Shown in pieces: positions 43,103-51,646 of a DNA stretch of 64,000 bases. The DNA lies in the NCBI GenBank assembly GCA_963801035.1, contig CAWDDF010000003.1:124001-188000 (forward strand). The letters run 5' to 3'. The stretch comes from JACCZX01 sp963801035. GTDB lineage: Bacteria; Pseudomonadota; Gammaproteobacteria; Burkholderiales; Burkholderiaceae_F. A program made the position numbers and the translations under genes. How positions within the stretch are numbered: the stretch's first letter is position 1; each line of letters begins with the position of its first letter. The notes under the pieces were generated by a model. That model searched no databases, had not been told where the DNA came from, and saw only the letters and a list, made by a program, of their open reading frames with translations.

Positions 43103-43339
43103 ATGCTGGACCGAAGCCTTGCCGCACTCAATGACCTGCTACACGCCGCGATCGTGGGCGCAGTGCTGGTCGTATCGACCCTGGGTCTTTCGGAAGAGCT
43201 CGCTGGCTGGGACAGTGATCAGGTGCTGTCGATCGCCGCGGCGGCGGTGACCGGAGCGTCGGCCGCCTACGGCGCGGCGCTCACGCCGCCGGGCATGCAT
43301 TGCTCGCGCGATGTCGCCATCCTCGCGGCGCGAGGCTGA
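43103..43339 (+). CDS. small hydrophobic protein, 78 residues
   Basis: ATG 43103 is preceded by GAGGAGA, a strong ribosome site. The product MLDRSLAALNDLLHAAIVG has two hydrophobic stretches (about 14-32 and 43-62) and a polar C-terminus with one Cys. It is probably a small inner-membrane protein; I do not recognise a family. It ends one base before the convergent cytochrome c' gene. The 195 bases before it hold no other feature I can support. Confidence 0.6.
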   Translation: MLDRSLAALNDLLHAAIVGAVLVVSTLGLSEELAGWDSDQVLSIAAAAVTGASAAYGAALTPPGMHCSRDVAILAARG

Positions 43340-43807
43340 TTACTTCGCGCGAAAATCGTCGTGACAGTTGTCGCAGGCCTTCGCAGCCACGCCGAACTGT
43401 GTGCGGATGGTGGCAACGTCACCGGTCTTGGCGACAGTGTTTAGCTTCGCGACCTCTTCCTGCATCTTCTGCGCAAGATCCTTGACCTTCGCCTCGTTCT
43501 TGAATAGTGCAGGCAAGGCGCGGGTGTCTGCCACCAGTTCCGTACTCGGCGCAAACGCGTCCCATGGCAGCTTCGACATCGACTCGACCGTCTGCGCGCT
43601 CGACTGAATGATCTGCATGTTCGGCGTCGGCGATTTGAGCTGCGCAAAAATGCGACCCATGTGACTGTTCATCACCGTGAACGCAGCTTTGCGGTACTTG
43701 ACCGCATCTTCGGGCTTGGCGTACTGCGCAGCGGCGGGCCAGGCAATGGCAGCGGCTGCTGCAATAGAGGCAACAACTGCAGCTGTCTTTCGGTGTCGGG
43801 ACATCAT
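43340..43807 (-). CDS. cytochrome c' / c556-family protein
   Basis: A periplasmic four-helix-bundle cytochrome of about 155 residues. The signal peptide (RHRKTAAVVASIAAAAAIAWPAAAQ) is followed by YAKPEDAVKYRKAAFTVM. The heme motif CDNCH lies near the C-terminus, as in class II cytochromes c. Two adjacent ATGs (43807 and 43804) follow GAGGAG directly, so the exact start is uncertain by one codon. Proteins of this group bind NO or CO or carry electrons; which applies here is not known. Confidence 0.9.
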   Translation of the reverse strand: MMSRHRKTAAVVASIAAAAAIAWPAAAQYAKPEDAVKYRKAAFTVMNSHMGRIFAQLKSPTPNMQIIQSSAQTVESMSKLPWDAFAPSTELVADTRALPALFKNEAKVKDLAQKMQEEVAKLNTVAKTGDVATIRTQFGVAAKACDNCHDDFRAK

Positions 43808-43855
43808 CTCCTCGCGTTGATTCAGTTCAGGCAAAAGCTTAACGGTGCCCTCGCG

Positions 43856-45217
43856 CTACGCTCGGCGTGCAAGCTCCGGGGCTTTCCCTATATAGCCCCA
43901 CGGCGTTAGGGCCAGCAGCGCTTCACGCGCCTCGGCGGGAATCGCCAGTCCACGCACGAACTCGAGCAACGCATCGCGCGTAATGCCTGTGCCGCGTGTC
44001 AAGGCTTTCAGCTGCTCGTATGAATTTTCGACGCCGTAGCGACGCATGACGGTCTGCACCGGCTCGGCCAAGACTTCCCATGCTTCTTCCAGATCGGCTC
44101 GAATCCGCTCTTCATTGATCTCGAGCTTGCGAAGTCCGCGCAGGCACGATTCGTATGCCACCAGCGAGTAGCCGAACGCGACGCCGAGATTGCGCAACAC
44201 CGTCGAGTCGGTCAGGTCCCGCTGCCAGCGCGAGATCGGAAGCTTGTCGGCCAGGTGCCGCAGCAGCGCGTTGGCCAGCCCGAGATTTCCCTCCGAGTTT
44301 TCAAAGTCGATCGGGTTCACCTTGTGCGGCATCGTTGACGAACCGATCTCGCCTGCCTTCAGCTTCTGCTTGAAGTAGCCGAGTGAAATGTAGCCCCACG
44401 TATCACGATCGAGATCAAGCAGCACTGTATTTGTACGCGCGATGGCGTCGAACAACTCGGCCATCGAATCGTGCGGTTCGATTTGAGTCGTGTGCGTGTT
44501 GAATTTCAGCCCGAGCCCTTCGACGACGCTGCGCGCGAACGATTCCCAATCCACCGTCGGGTAGGCTGCAACATGGGCGTTGTAGTTACCCACGGCGCCG
44601 TTCATTTTCGCGAGCAGCGTTACGCGCTCGACCGCATCAATCGCCACCACGAGTCGCGCGGATACATTGGCGAACTCCTTGCCAACCGTCGTCGGGCTGG
44701 CAAGCTGTCCGTGCGTCCGCGAGACCATCGGCAGATCCGCGTGCCGGTGCGCATGGTCGCGCAGCTCGGCATGGATGGCTCGAAGGCGGCGTATCAGCAC
44801 AGCGCGCCCGCGCTCGAGCATCAGCGCATGGGCGACGTTGTTGATGTCCTCCGAGGTGCAGGCGAAGTGGATGAACTCCGATGCGGTGCCCAGCGCCGAG
44901 CCGATGCGCCGTCGGATGAAGTACTCGACGGCTTTGACGTCATGGTTGGTTTCTGCCTCGATCGCCTTGATCTCAATGCAGTCCTCGAGGGTGAAGTCGG
45001 CGACGAGCTGGCGCAGCGAGGCTATCGCGCTGTCGGATAACGCAGGAAATCCAGGCAGACCCAGCGTCGTCAGTCCCGACAGCCAGGCGACCTCGACCCG
45101 GACCCGCTCGCGCATGAAGGCAAACTCAGAAAAAATATCCCGCAACTCGGCTGTCTGCCGGCCGTAGCGGCCGTCCAACGGCGAGATAGCTGTTAGCGAA
45201 ACGAGTTCGGCAGGCAC
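43856..45217 (-). CDS. purB: adenylosuccinate lyase
   Basis: Purine synthesis enzyme that releases fumarate from SAICAR and adenylosuccinate, 453 residues. It opens with LTAISPLDGRYGRQT. The superfamily signature loop is SSTMPHKVNPIDFENSEGN, with the catalytic serine, and the general acid histidine is in SRTHGQLASPTTVGKE. Length and motifs match the proteobacterial enzyme. Confidence 0.97.
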   Translation of the reverse strand: MPAELVSLTAISPLDGRYGRQTAELRDIFSEFAFMRERVRVEVAWLSGLTTLGLPGFPALSDSAIASLRQLVADFTLEDCIEIKAIEAETNHDVKAVEYFIRRRIGSALGTASEFIHFACTSEDINNVAHALMLERGRAVLIRRLRAIHAELRDHAHRHADLPMVSRTHGQLASPTTVGKEFANVSARLVVAIDAVERVTLLAKMNGAVGNYNAHVAAYPTVDWESFARSVVEGLGLKFNTHTTQIEPHDSMAELFDAIARTNTVLLDLDRDTWGYISLGYFKQKLKAGEIGSSTMPHKVNPIDFENSEGNLGLANALLRHLADKLPISRWQRDLTDSTVLRNLGVAFGYSLVAYESCLRGLRKLEINEERIRADLEEAWEVLAEPVQTVMRRYGVENSYEQLKALTRGTGITRDALLEFVRGLAIPAEAREALLALTPWGYIGKAPELARRA

Positions 45218-45406
45218 GTTACGTGCGGAATCGTTTTGCGGCGTAGGAAAGCTCGATGCAGCGCGTGCGCTCGTGAAGAGCTATGGAGCGAGGCAGTGTA
45301 TCAAACGCGCATCGCCAATCTCTGAAAGCACGTCTTGTCATGGTGTTGCTATTGCCGGCTGCCGCGCCGTCGATATACTCATTTCCTTCTGTGTTTCGCG
45401 CGCAAC

Positions 45407-46030
45407 GTGTCCAAGAACATTCGCCTGATCGCATCGCTGACCAGCCCCTACGTACGCAAGGTGCGCATCGTAATGGCCGAGAAACGTCTGGAATACCAGA
45501 TGGAGCTGGACGATGTGTGGTCCCCCAACACACGCATCCAGGATGCAAACCCGCTGGGCAAAGTGCCTTGTCTGATCATGGAAGACGGCGGTGCGCTGTT
45601 CGATTCGCGTGTCATTGTCGAGTATCTGGATACGCTGACGCCTGTGGCCAAGCTGATTCCACCGAATGGGCGTGAGCGCGCCGAAGTCCGGACCTGGGAG
45701 GCGCTTGGTGACGGCATGCTTGACGCGGCGATCCTGGTGCGCCTCGAGCGGTCGCAGCGAGCACCCGCGCAGCAGAGCGAACAATGGGTCAATCGGCAGA
45801 TGGCCAAAGTGCACGCCGGAATCTCAGCCATGGGGCACGCTCTTGCGGAAAAGCCCTGGTGCAACGGCCACGCGTATTCACTCGCCGATATTGCGCTCGG
45901 ATGCGCGCTGGGGTATCTCGACTTCCGCTTCAAGGAAGTCGATTGGCGCACCTCGCATCCAAACCTAGCACGGCATTATGAAAAAATCGCCGCGCGCCCG
46001 TCGTTCGTCGACACGCAGCCGCCCGCGTAG
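45407..46030 (+). CDS. glutathione S-transferase family protein
   Basis: A 207-residue protein with a thioredoxin-fold N-terminal half (IRLIASLTSPYVRKVRIVMAEK), NPLGKVPCLI with the cis-proline, and DSRVIVEYLD for glutathione binding. A helical C-terminal half follows. The start is GTG 45407; upstream codons in the same frame are not protein-like. The SPYVRKVRI form is characteristic of beta-type GST-like proteins. The natural substrate is unknown. Confidence 0.88.
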   Translation: MSKNIRLIASLTSPYVRKVRIVMAEKRLEYQMELDDVWSPNTRIQDANPLGKVPCLIMEDGGALFDSRVIVEYLDTLTPVAKLIPPNGRERAEVRTWEALGDGMLDAAILVRLERSQRAPAQQSEQWVNRQMAKVHAGISAMGHALAEKPWCNGHAYSLADIALGCALGYLDFRFKEVDWRTSHPNLARHYEKIAARPSFVDTQPPA

Positions 46031-46033
46031 CCT

Positions 46034-46822
46034 CTAGCCACCGAGGTCGGCTGCAAACCGGTCGATCGCATCGGTACAGAAGGCGTCGATGCCCCAATTG
46101 AACAGCGTACGGGATCGCTCCGGCGAGTTGACCGTGTAACAGAACAGCCAGACGCCGGCACGCTTGATATCCCGTGTTCGCTGCGCAGTCAGATACTTGT
46201 GATTGGTATGCAGAGAAACGCAGTCCAACCGCGCAAGCGTTGTTCGCCAATCGTGCGGTATGTCGTCGATCAACCAACCGAGCGGCAGGTCGGGCGCGGC
46301 TTCACGTGCAGCGATCAATGCATCGGGCGCAAATGACGACAGCAGCGGAACGCGCGGTTCGACGCGCTCGGCACTTGCGCCTCCCTGTCGAATCAGATCT
46401 GCGTAAACCGTGCACGTCGTACGAGCGACTGCGGCGCCGGTGGCCGCTTCGAACCCGGGCGAGGGCTTGATCTCGATATTCGGCCATACGTCATGGTCGC
46501 GGCAGAAGCGCAGGGTTCCCTCCAGTGTCGGCACCGTCTCGCCGACGAAACGCGAGGAGTGCCAGCTCCCGACATCGGTGCGCTCGAGCTGCCTGGATGG
46601 CATCTCGCAGATCGTGCCGCTGACGAGCCCGGTGCGTTCAAGCGTCGGATCGTGCATCAGCACTGGCACCTGATCAGCCGCCAGCATGGCATCGAATTCG
46701 ACGCCGCGAAATCCGTGCTCGAGGCCTACCTTGATCGCGGCAATCGTGTTCTCGGGCGCCAGAGTCCCGCCGCCGCGATGCGCGAGTACGCGTGGGTACG
46801 GCCACTTCGGCGCAACGCTCAA
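46034..46822 (-). CDS. ugpQ: glycerophosphodiester phosphodiesterase
   Basis: Hydrolyses glycerophosphodiesters to glycerol 3-phosphate and an alcohol; 262 residues. Catalytic motifs are VLAHRGGGTLAPENT and GVEFDAMLAADQVPVLMHD with the metal-binding Glu and Asp. IEIKP follows. The start is TTG 46822, which overlaps the stop of the upstream gene (TTGA), so the two are translationally coupled. No signal peptide, consistent with the cytoplasmic UgpQ type. The symbol follows family resemblance. Confidence 0.88.
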   Translation of the reverse strand: MSVAPKWPYPRVLAHRGGGTLAPENTIAAIKVGLEHGFRGVEFDAMLAADQVPVLMHDPTLERTGLVSGTICEMPSRQLERTDVGSWHSSRFVGETVPTLEGTLRFCRDHDVWPNIEIKPSPGFEAATGAAVARTTCTVYADLIRQGGASAERVEPRVPLLSSFAPDALIAAREAAPDLPLGWLIDDIPHDWRTTLARLDCVSLHTNHKYLTAQRTRDIKRAGVWLFCYTVNSPERSRTLFNWGIDAFCTDAIDRFAADLGG

Positions 46823-47301
46823 GCAGCGTCTCCATTGTCTGCTGTTTTTCGCTTGCGCCGGATATAAATGACCTTCTCGACGCGAGCGACCACCATGCCT
46901 TCGTCGTCCTTGATGTCGATGCCAAACAGATGCAGGTGTTTGTCGCCTGCCTCGGTCATCTGACGAATCTGTTCCAGATCCTTGTCCACGAGATCCATGC
47001 GCGCCCATACGCGGCCACGGCCCGGGGCCAGATAATCGATCGAGCCCGACTTGTCCCAAACGTGATACGCGGCGCCCAGGTTGTGCAGCAGCATCACCAT
47101 CAGGAACGGATCGACCATCGCGTACAGCGAGGCGCCGAAATGAGTCCCCACATAGTTGCGGTTGGTCCAGCGCAACCGCATCTCGACCGTCGCGCTTCGA
47201 AAATCAGGCGCGATGTGGCGTACGCCGATTCCCGCTCCGACGAAGGGCGGCCATAAGTTCATGGCGAAGCGCAGCGTGCGTGCCGAAACCTTCCGTACCA
47301 T
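46819..47301 (-). CDS. DUF4442 thioesterase-like protein (hotdog fold)
   Basis: A 160-residue protein from ATG 47301 (MVRKVSARTLRFAMNLWPPF). The segment GIGVRHIAPDFRSATVEMRLRWTNRNYVGTHFGASLYAMVDP is the typical DUF4442/PaaI-like hotdog core. The family is thought to act on acyl thioesters, but the substrate is not defined. It diverges from the CaiB-like CoA transferase across 39 bases, so a shared acyl-CoA role is possible. The stop overlaps the phosphodiesterase start. Confidence 0.85.
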   Translation of the reverse strand: MVRKVSARTLRFAMNLWPPFVGAGIGVRHIAPDFRSATVEMRLRWTNRNYVGTHFGASLYAMVDPFLMVMLLHNLGAAYHVWDKSGSIDYLAPGRGRVWARMDLVDKDLEQIRQMTEAGDKHLHLFGIDIKDDEGMVVARVEKVIYIRRKRKTADNGDAA

Positions 47302-47340
47302 CCGCAAAGTGTATGCAATCCTCGGTCTGCAACTGATTCG

Positions 47341-48562
47341 ATGAACTCGCTCGGCCATTTGCGAGTGCTCGACTTGACGCGCGTACTCGCAGGCCCGTGG
47401 TGCACTCAGCTGCTGGCCGATCTCGGAGCTGAGGTCATCAAGGTCGAGCGGCCGGGCCATGGCGACGACACCCGCGCGTGGGGCCCGCCCTATCTGAAGG
47501 ATTCCACTGGCGCTGACACTTCCGAAGCTGCGTACTACCTGTCGGCCAACCGCGGCAAGCGTTCGGTGACGATCGACATTTCGACTCCGGAAGGTCAGTC
47601 GCTGTTGCACAAGCTCGCCGACCGCTGCGACATCGTTGTAGAAAACTACCTGGTCGGACAGCTCGCCAAGTACAAGCTCGACTATGAATCGCTCGCGAAG
47701 ATCAACCCACGGTTGATCTACTGTTCGATCACCGGCTTCGGCCAAACCGGGCCGCATCGCATGCGCCCGGGCTACGACTTCATCATGCAGGGTATCGGTG
47801 GCTTCATGTCGATCACCGGCGAACGTGATGACCGGCCGGGTGGCGGCCCGCAAAAAGCCGGCGTTGCGGTCTCCGACCTGATGACGGGCATGTACTCGGC
47901 AGTCGCGATCCTGGCGGCGGTCACCCATCGTGAACGCACCGGCGAGGGCCAGCACATCGACATGGCACTGTATGACGTGATGCTCGCGATGCTCGCCAAC
48001 ATGAACATGAATTACCTGACGTCCGGGGAGGCACCGCGCCGCGCCGGCAATGCACATCAGAACATCGTGCCGTACCAGGTGTTTGCCGCAGCCGACGGCC
48101 ACATAGTGGTCACTGTTGGAAATGACTCGCAATTCGTCAAGTTTTGTGCGGTCGTCGGCGCACCGCACCTCGCCAGCGATGCACGCTACCGGCGCAACGC
48201 CGATCGCGTGCGTAACCGCGAAGTACTGATCACCGAGCTCGAAGCCATTTTCCGCACCAAGCCCGTCGCGTTCTGGGTCGAGCAGCTGGATGCCGAAGGT
48301 GTGCCGTGCGGACCGATCAACGACATCGCGCATGCCCTTGCCGACCCGCAAGTCAAAGCGCGAAACTTACGCATCGACCTTCCGCATGCGCTTGCGGGAC
48401 AAGTGCCGATGGTTGCAAATCCGATCAAGATGTCGGTCGACGCCAGCCAGCTACGAGCTGCCGCCACCGCTTCTCGGGGAGCACACGGCTCGTGTGTTGA
48501 GCGAGTACGCCGGCGTCGACGAAAGACAATTGGCCGCTTTGAAATCAAAAGGGATCGTTTAA
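47341..48562 (+). CDS. CaiB/BaiF-type CoA transferase (frameshifted at C-terminus)
   Basis: Class III CoA transferase. N-terminal LRVLDLTRVLAGPWCTQLLADLGAEVIKVE is followed by the catalytic aspartate in GVAVSDLMTGMYS. The frame is normal to NPIKM and then diverges. Removing one G from the pair at 48435-48436 restores SSTPASYELPPPLLGEHTARV and the conserved tail ending LKSKGIV at 48562, for about 406 residues. The acyl-CoA and acceptor are not predictable. It is followed immediately by acylphosphatase. Confidence 0.9.
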
Positions 48563-48850
48563 TTGCCCGCGCTGCACCTGAAGATCGCAGGGCTCGTGCA
48601 GGGCGTGGGGTTTCGCTACAGCATGTGCAGACAAGCGCGGCGTCTACGGCTCGCGGGATGGGTACGAAACTGCAGCGACGGCAGCGTCGAAGCCGTCGCC
48701 GTTGGTGACCATCAGGCGCTGCAGCAACTGGTCGAGTGGACGCAACGCGGGCCTGCCGGCGCTCGGGTCGATAGCGTCGACGTCGAGCCAGCTACGGCTG
48801 CGCAAGCAAGCGACGCCGACGATCCGTTCAGTCAGCGTTCGAGCGTCTGA
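48563..48850 (+). CDS. acyP: acylphosphatase
   Basis: Small enzyme that hydrolyses acyl phosphates, 95 residues. Both active-site signatures are present: GLVQGVGFRYS with the catalytic Arg and GWVRNCSDGSVEAVA with the Asn. It starts at TTG 48563, directly after the CoA transferase stop. Its last codons overlap the convergent acetyltransferase gene by 19 bases. Confidence 0.93.
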   Translation: MPALHLKIAGLVQGVGFRYSMCRQARRLRLAGWVRNCSDGSVEAVAVGDHQALQQLVEWTQRGPAGARVDSVDVEPATAAQASDADDPFSQRSSV

Positions 48851-49413
48851 AAAACGCTGTCGTCGAATTGCGGATTGAGCAGCGCAGTAATCACATGGTC
48901 GCGCCACTCACCGTTGATGAACAGATACTTCGGCGCTACTCCTTCGCGCCGAAAACCAAGCCGTTGCAGCAAGCGGCCGCTACGAACGTTAGCCGGGATG
49001 TAGCTCGCTTGGATGCGGTGCAGTTGCATGACGTCGAACGCGTGCGCGATCGTCGCGGCGAGCGCTTCCTGCATCAGCCCGCGGCGCTCGAACGCGCCGT
49101 CGATGGCGTAGCCAAGGATGCACGACTGAAACGGACCGCGCGCGATTTGCGTGTAGTTGATTCGGCCGATCACTTGCGCCTTATCACCGCGCATGTAGAA
49201 GACCCAACGTGCGACACGGCCTTCGCTGGCCTCAATCACTGCACGTTCGCATTCGGCTTCCCAGAAGCCGGCCGAACGAACACCCGCAGGGCGCGGCGGG
49301 TCCCATGGCGCCAGGTGCGCATCGTTGCGAAGAAAAAAATCAGCGAGCGGCGTCGCATGAGCAAGGTTGATCGACTCAATCGTCAGGCGCGGAGTGTCGA
49401 GCTGCTTGATCAT
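48832..49413 (-). CDS. GNAT acetyltransferase, RimJ/RimL type
   Basis: A 193-residue N-acetyltransferase from ATG 49413 (MIKQLDTPRLTIESINLAHA). It has QVIGRINYTQIARG, LGYAIDGAFERRGLMQEALAA (the acetyl-CoA-binding Q/RxxG/A region) and RIQASYIPANVRSGRLLQRLGFRREGV, typical of RimJ-like ribosomal-protein acetyltransferases. The target is not determined. It diverges from the Bug gene at 49460. Confidence 0.88.
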   Translation of the reverse strand: MIKQLDTPRLTIESINLAHATPLADFFLRNDAHLAPWDPPRPAGVRSAGFWEAECERAVIEASEGRVARWVFYMRGDKAQVIGRINYTQIARGPFQSCILGYAIDGAFERRGLMQEALAATIAHAFDVMQLHRIQASYIPANVRSGRLLQRLGFRREGVAPKYLFINGEWRDHVITALLNPQFDDSVFQTLER

Positions 49414-49459
49414 CGCGATGAGCGATACTAATAGTTCTCCATTTGAGTAGCGAGGCAAC

Positions 49460-50467
49460 GTGAAACGACGCGATGCAATCGGCGCGCTGGCGGCAGGCGC
49501 AGTTGTAGCAACGAGCGGCACATCGAAGTTGTTCGCGCAACCGGCTGGCGCACTGCCTGCGTATCCGAACAGGCCGATTCGACTGGTCGTACCCTACCCG
49601 CCCGGTGGGCCGCTTGACACCGCAGCGCGCGCACTCGCCGATCGGGTCAAGGAACCGCTCGGTATCGTCATCGTCGAGAATCGCCCTGGCGCCGGCGGCA
49701 ATCTCGGTGTTGATCAGGTTGCAAAGTCGCCGCCTGACGGCTACGCCCTTGTCATCGGCGCGGTCGCCACGCACGCAGTCAATCCGTGGCTGTTCTCGAA
49801 GCTGCCGTATGACCCGATCAAAGACTTTGCGCCGATCACGTTGATCGCACACGTGCCGAATGTGCTGGTGATGACGCCCGAGCGGGCGGATCAGCTCGGC
49901 ATTCGATCGGCGCGCGATTTGATCGACTACGCGCGCAAGAATCCCGGGCGATTGAACTACGCATCGGGCGGCAACGGCAGTGCGGGCCATATGGCCGGCG
50001 AACTGATGAAGTCGCAGGCGAAAATCTCTGCGGTGCACATACCGTACGCGGGTGCCGCACCCGCGCAACTCGGCTTGCTGGCGGGACAAACCGACTTCAT
50101 GTTCGACAACCTGGCGTCGGCCACCGCCCAGATCAAAGCCGGCAGGCTGCGCGCACTCGCAGTGACCACGTCGCAGCGCGCGAGCTCGATGCCAGAAGTT
50201 CCGACGATGGCTGATGCCGGACTTACGGGGTTCGACGTCTCGACGTGGTTCGGCGTATTCGCGCCCGCCGGCACGCCCGCACCGATCATCGCCCGCCTGA
50301 ACAGCGCAATGACCGCCGCGTTGCGCTCTACGGAAATGGGCGAGCGGCTGGCGCGAATGGGCGCCGAGCCAGCACCCGGAACTTCGGAGCAATTTGCAGA
50401 GCTCGTGCGCCGTGAGCTCGCTAAATATCAGCAGATCGTCAAGTTCTCCGGCGCGCGCGTCGACTGA
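49460..50467 (+). CDS. Bug/TctC-family periplasmic binding protein
   Basis: A 335-residue tripartite tricarboxylate transporter binding protein. The N-terminal KRRDAIGALAAGAVVATSG resembles a Tat-like signal, with an Arg pair before the hydrophobic stretch. The mature part has PIRLVVPYPPGGPLDTAARAL, VENRPGAGGNLGVDQVAKSPPDGY and LNYASGGNGSAGHMAGEL. No transporter membrane genes are adjacent, so it is an orphan binding protein. The ligand is unknown; characterised members bind carboxylates. Confidence 0.93.
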   Translation: MKRRDAIGALAAGAVVATSGTSKLFAQPAGALPAYPNRPIRLVVPYPPGGPLDTAARALADRVKEPLGIVIVENRPGAGGNLGVDQVAKSPPDGYALVIGAVATHAVNPWLFSKLPYDPIKDFAPITLIAHVPNVLVMTPERADQLGIRSARDLIDYARKNPGRLNYASGGNGSAGHMAGELMKSQAKISAVHIPYAGAAPAQLGLLAGQTDFMFDNLASATAQIKAGRLRALAVTTSQRASSMPEVPTMADAGLTGFDVSTWFGVFAPAGTPAPIIARLNSAMTAALRSTEMGERLARMGAEPAPGTSEQFAELVRRELAKYQQIVKFSGARVD

Positions 50468-50527
50468 GCAGTGCCAGCACTTGGTAGTGCCGACCCAACA
50501 CCAAGTGGCGTGATCGTCTGAAGCACG

Positions 50528-51646
50528 TTGAGCCCGCACGTCACTCTTGACGACCTGCGACGCTACGCCGTCGCGCGCAGCTTTTTCGGGCCGACGACTT
50601 TGAAGCGCGCTCTGCATGAATTCGGCTTTGTCCAGGCGGACCCGATCCGTGCCCCGGCGCGCGCGCAGGACCTGACGCTGCGCCATCGCGTTACCAACTA
50701 TCGCGCCGGAGACCTCGAGCGTCGCTACTCTGCCCTCGGTATCCAAGAAGATTTCTTCGTCAACTATGGCTTTGTCACCGCCGAAGTGCACGCGCTGATG
50801 CATCCGCGCGCGCGCTTCTCGCGCTGGTCGCCGTCGCAGAAGGCACGCGCGCAGGCACTGCTCGACTTCGTGCGCGAGCGCGGTCCGGCGCATCCGCGCG
50901 AGGTCGATGCGCATTTCTCGCACGGGTCCGTTTCGAACTACTGGGGCGGCTCGTCGAATGCCACCACACACCTGCTCGACGCGATGCACTACCGTGGGCT
51001 GCTGCGCGTCGCGCGACGAGCGGGAGGCGTGAGAATCTACGACGTGTGCACGCACGCGGTCGAGCCACTTGACGCCGCCGCGCGGCGCGAGCGTCTCGAT
51101 CTGCTGGTGGACGTGATCGTGCGTAAGTACGCGCCGCTTCCAGCGCTGAGTCTGTCCGGGCTCGTGAGGCGGCTGCGTTACGCGGTGCCGCAATGGCGAC
51201 TCGGCCTGACCGCAGCGTTGGGGCGTGCCAGAAAGCGGCTCGCGTCTGCCCGCATCAACGGCATCGAGTGGTATTGGCCGTGCGACGAATCGCCATTGAC
51301 CGGCAGCGACGGAGACGTCGTGCGTTTCCTCACGCCGTTTGATCCTGTCGTATGGGACCGCCGTCGCTTCGAGATTTTCTGGAACTGGGCGTACCGCTTC
51401 GAGGCGTACACGCCGCCGGCTAAACGGCAGCTCGGCTACTACGCACTGCCGTTGCTGTGGCGCGACCGCGTCATCGGATGGGGCAACATCACGTCAAAGG
51501 ACGGCGCATTGCATACCGACATCGGCTATCTGAAGTCGTCCGCGCCGCGCGACCGGTTGTTCAAACGCGAGCTCGATGCGGAACTCGATCGAATGCGAGC
51601 CTTTATCGGACCCGCATCGATCTCCCAACTCAACCGCCCAAACTAG
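50528..51646 (+). CDS. YcaQ/AlkX-type winged-helix DNA glycosylase family protein
   Basis: A 372-residue member of the HTH_42 family, which includes E. coli YcaQ, a glycosylase that unhooks interstrand cross-links. Visible segments: LKRALHEFGFVQADPIRAPARAQDLTL, then GSVSNYWGGSSNATTHLLDAMHYRGLL and FLTPFDPVVWDRRRFEIFW. The QxD-like catalytic motif region reads QADPI. The activity here is inferred from the family. Start TTG 50528; it overlaps the convergent TPR gene by four bases. Confidence 0.85.
   Translation: MSPHVTLDDLRRYAVARSFFGPTTLKRALHEFGFVQADPIRAPARAQDLTLRHRVTNYRAGDLERRYSALGIQEDFFVNYGFVTAEVHALMHPRARFSRWSPSQKARAQALLDFVRERGPAHPREVDAHFSHGSVSNYWGGSSNATTHLLDAMHYRGLLRVARRAGGVRIYDVCTHAVEPLDAAARRERLDLLVDVIVRKYAPLPALSLSGLVRRLRYAVPQWRLGLTAALGRARKRLASARINGIEWYWPCDESPLTGSDGDVVRFLTPFDPVVWDRRRFEIFWNWAYRFEAYTPPAKRQLGYYALPLLWRDRVIGWGNITSKDGALHTDIGYLKSSAPRDRLFKRELDAELDRMRAFIGPASISQLNRPN

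Noticed and set aside
46819..48351. A 510-codon minus-strand frame
   Set aside because: Only its last 160 codons (from ATG 47301) are a real DUF4442 gene; the rest is antisense to the CoA transferase and reads as noise.
49376..51193. A 605-codon minus-strand frame
   Set aside because: It is antisense to the Bug gene and the YcaQ-like gene and is Arg/His/Gln-rich without motifs.
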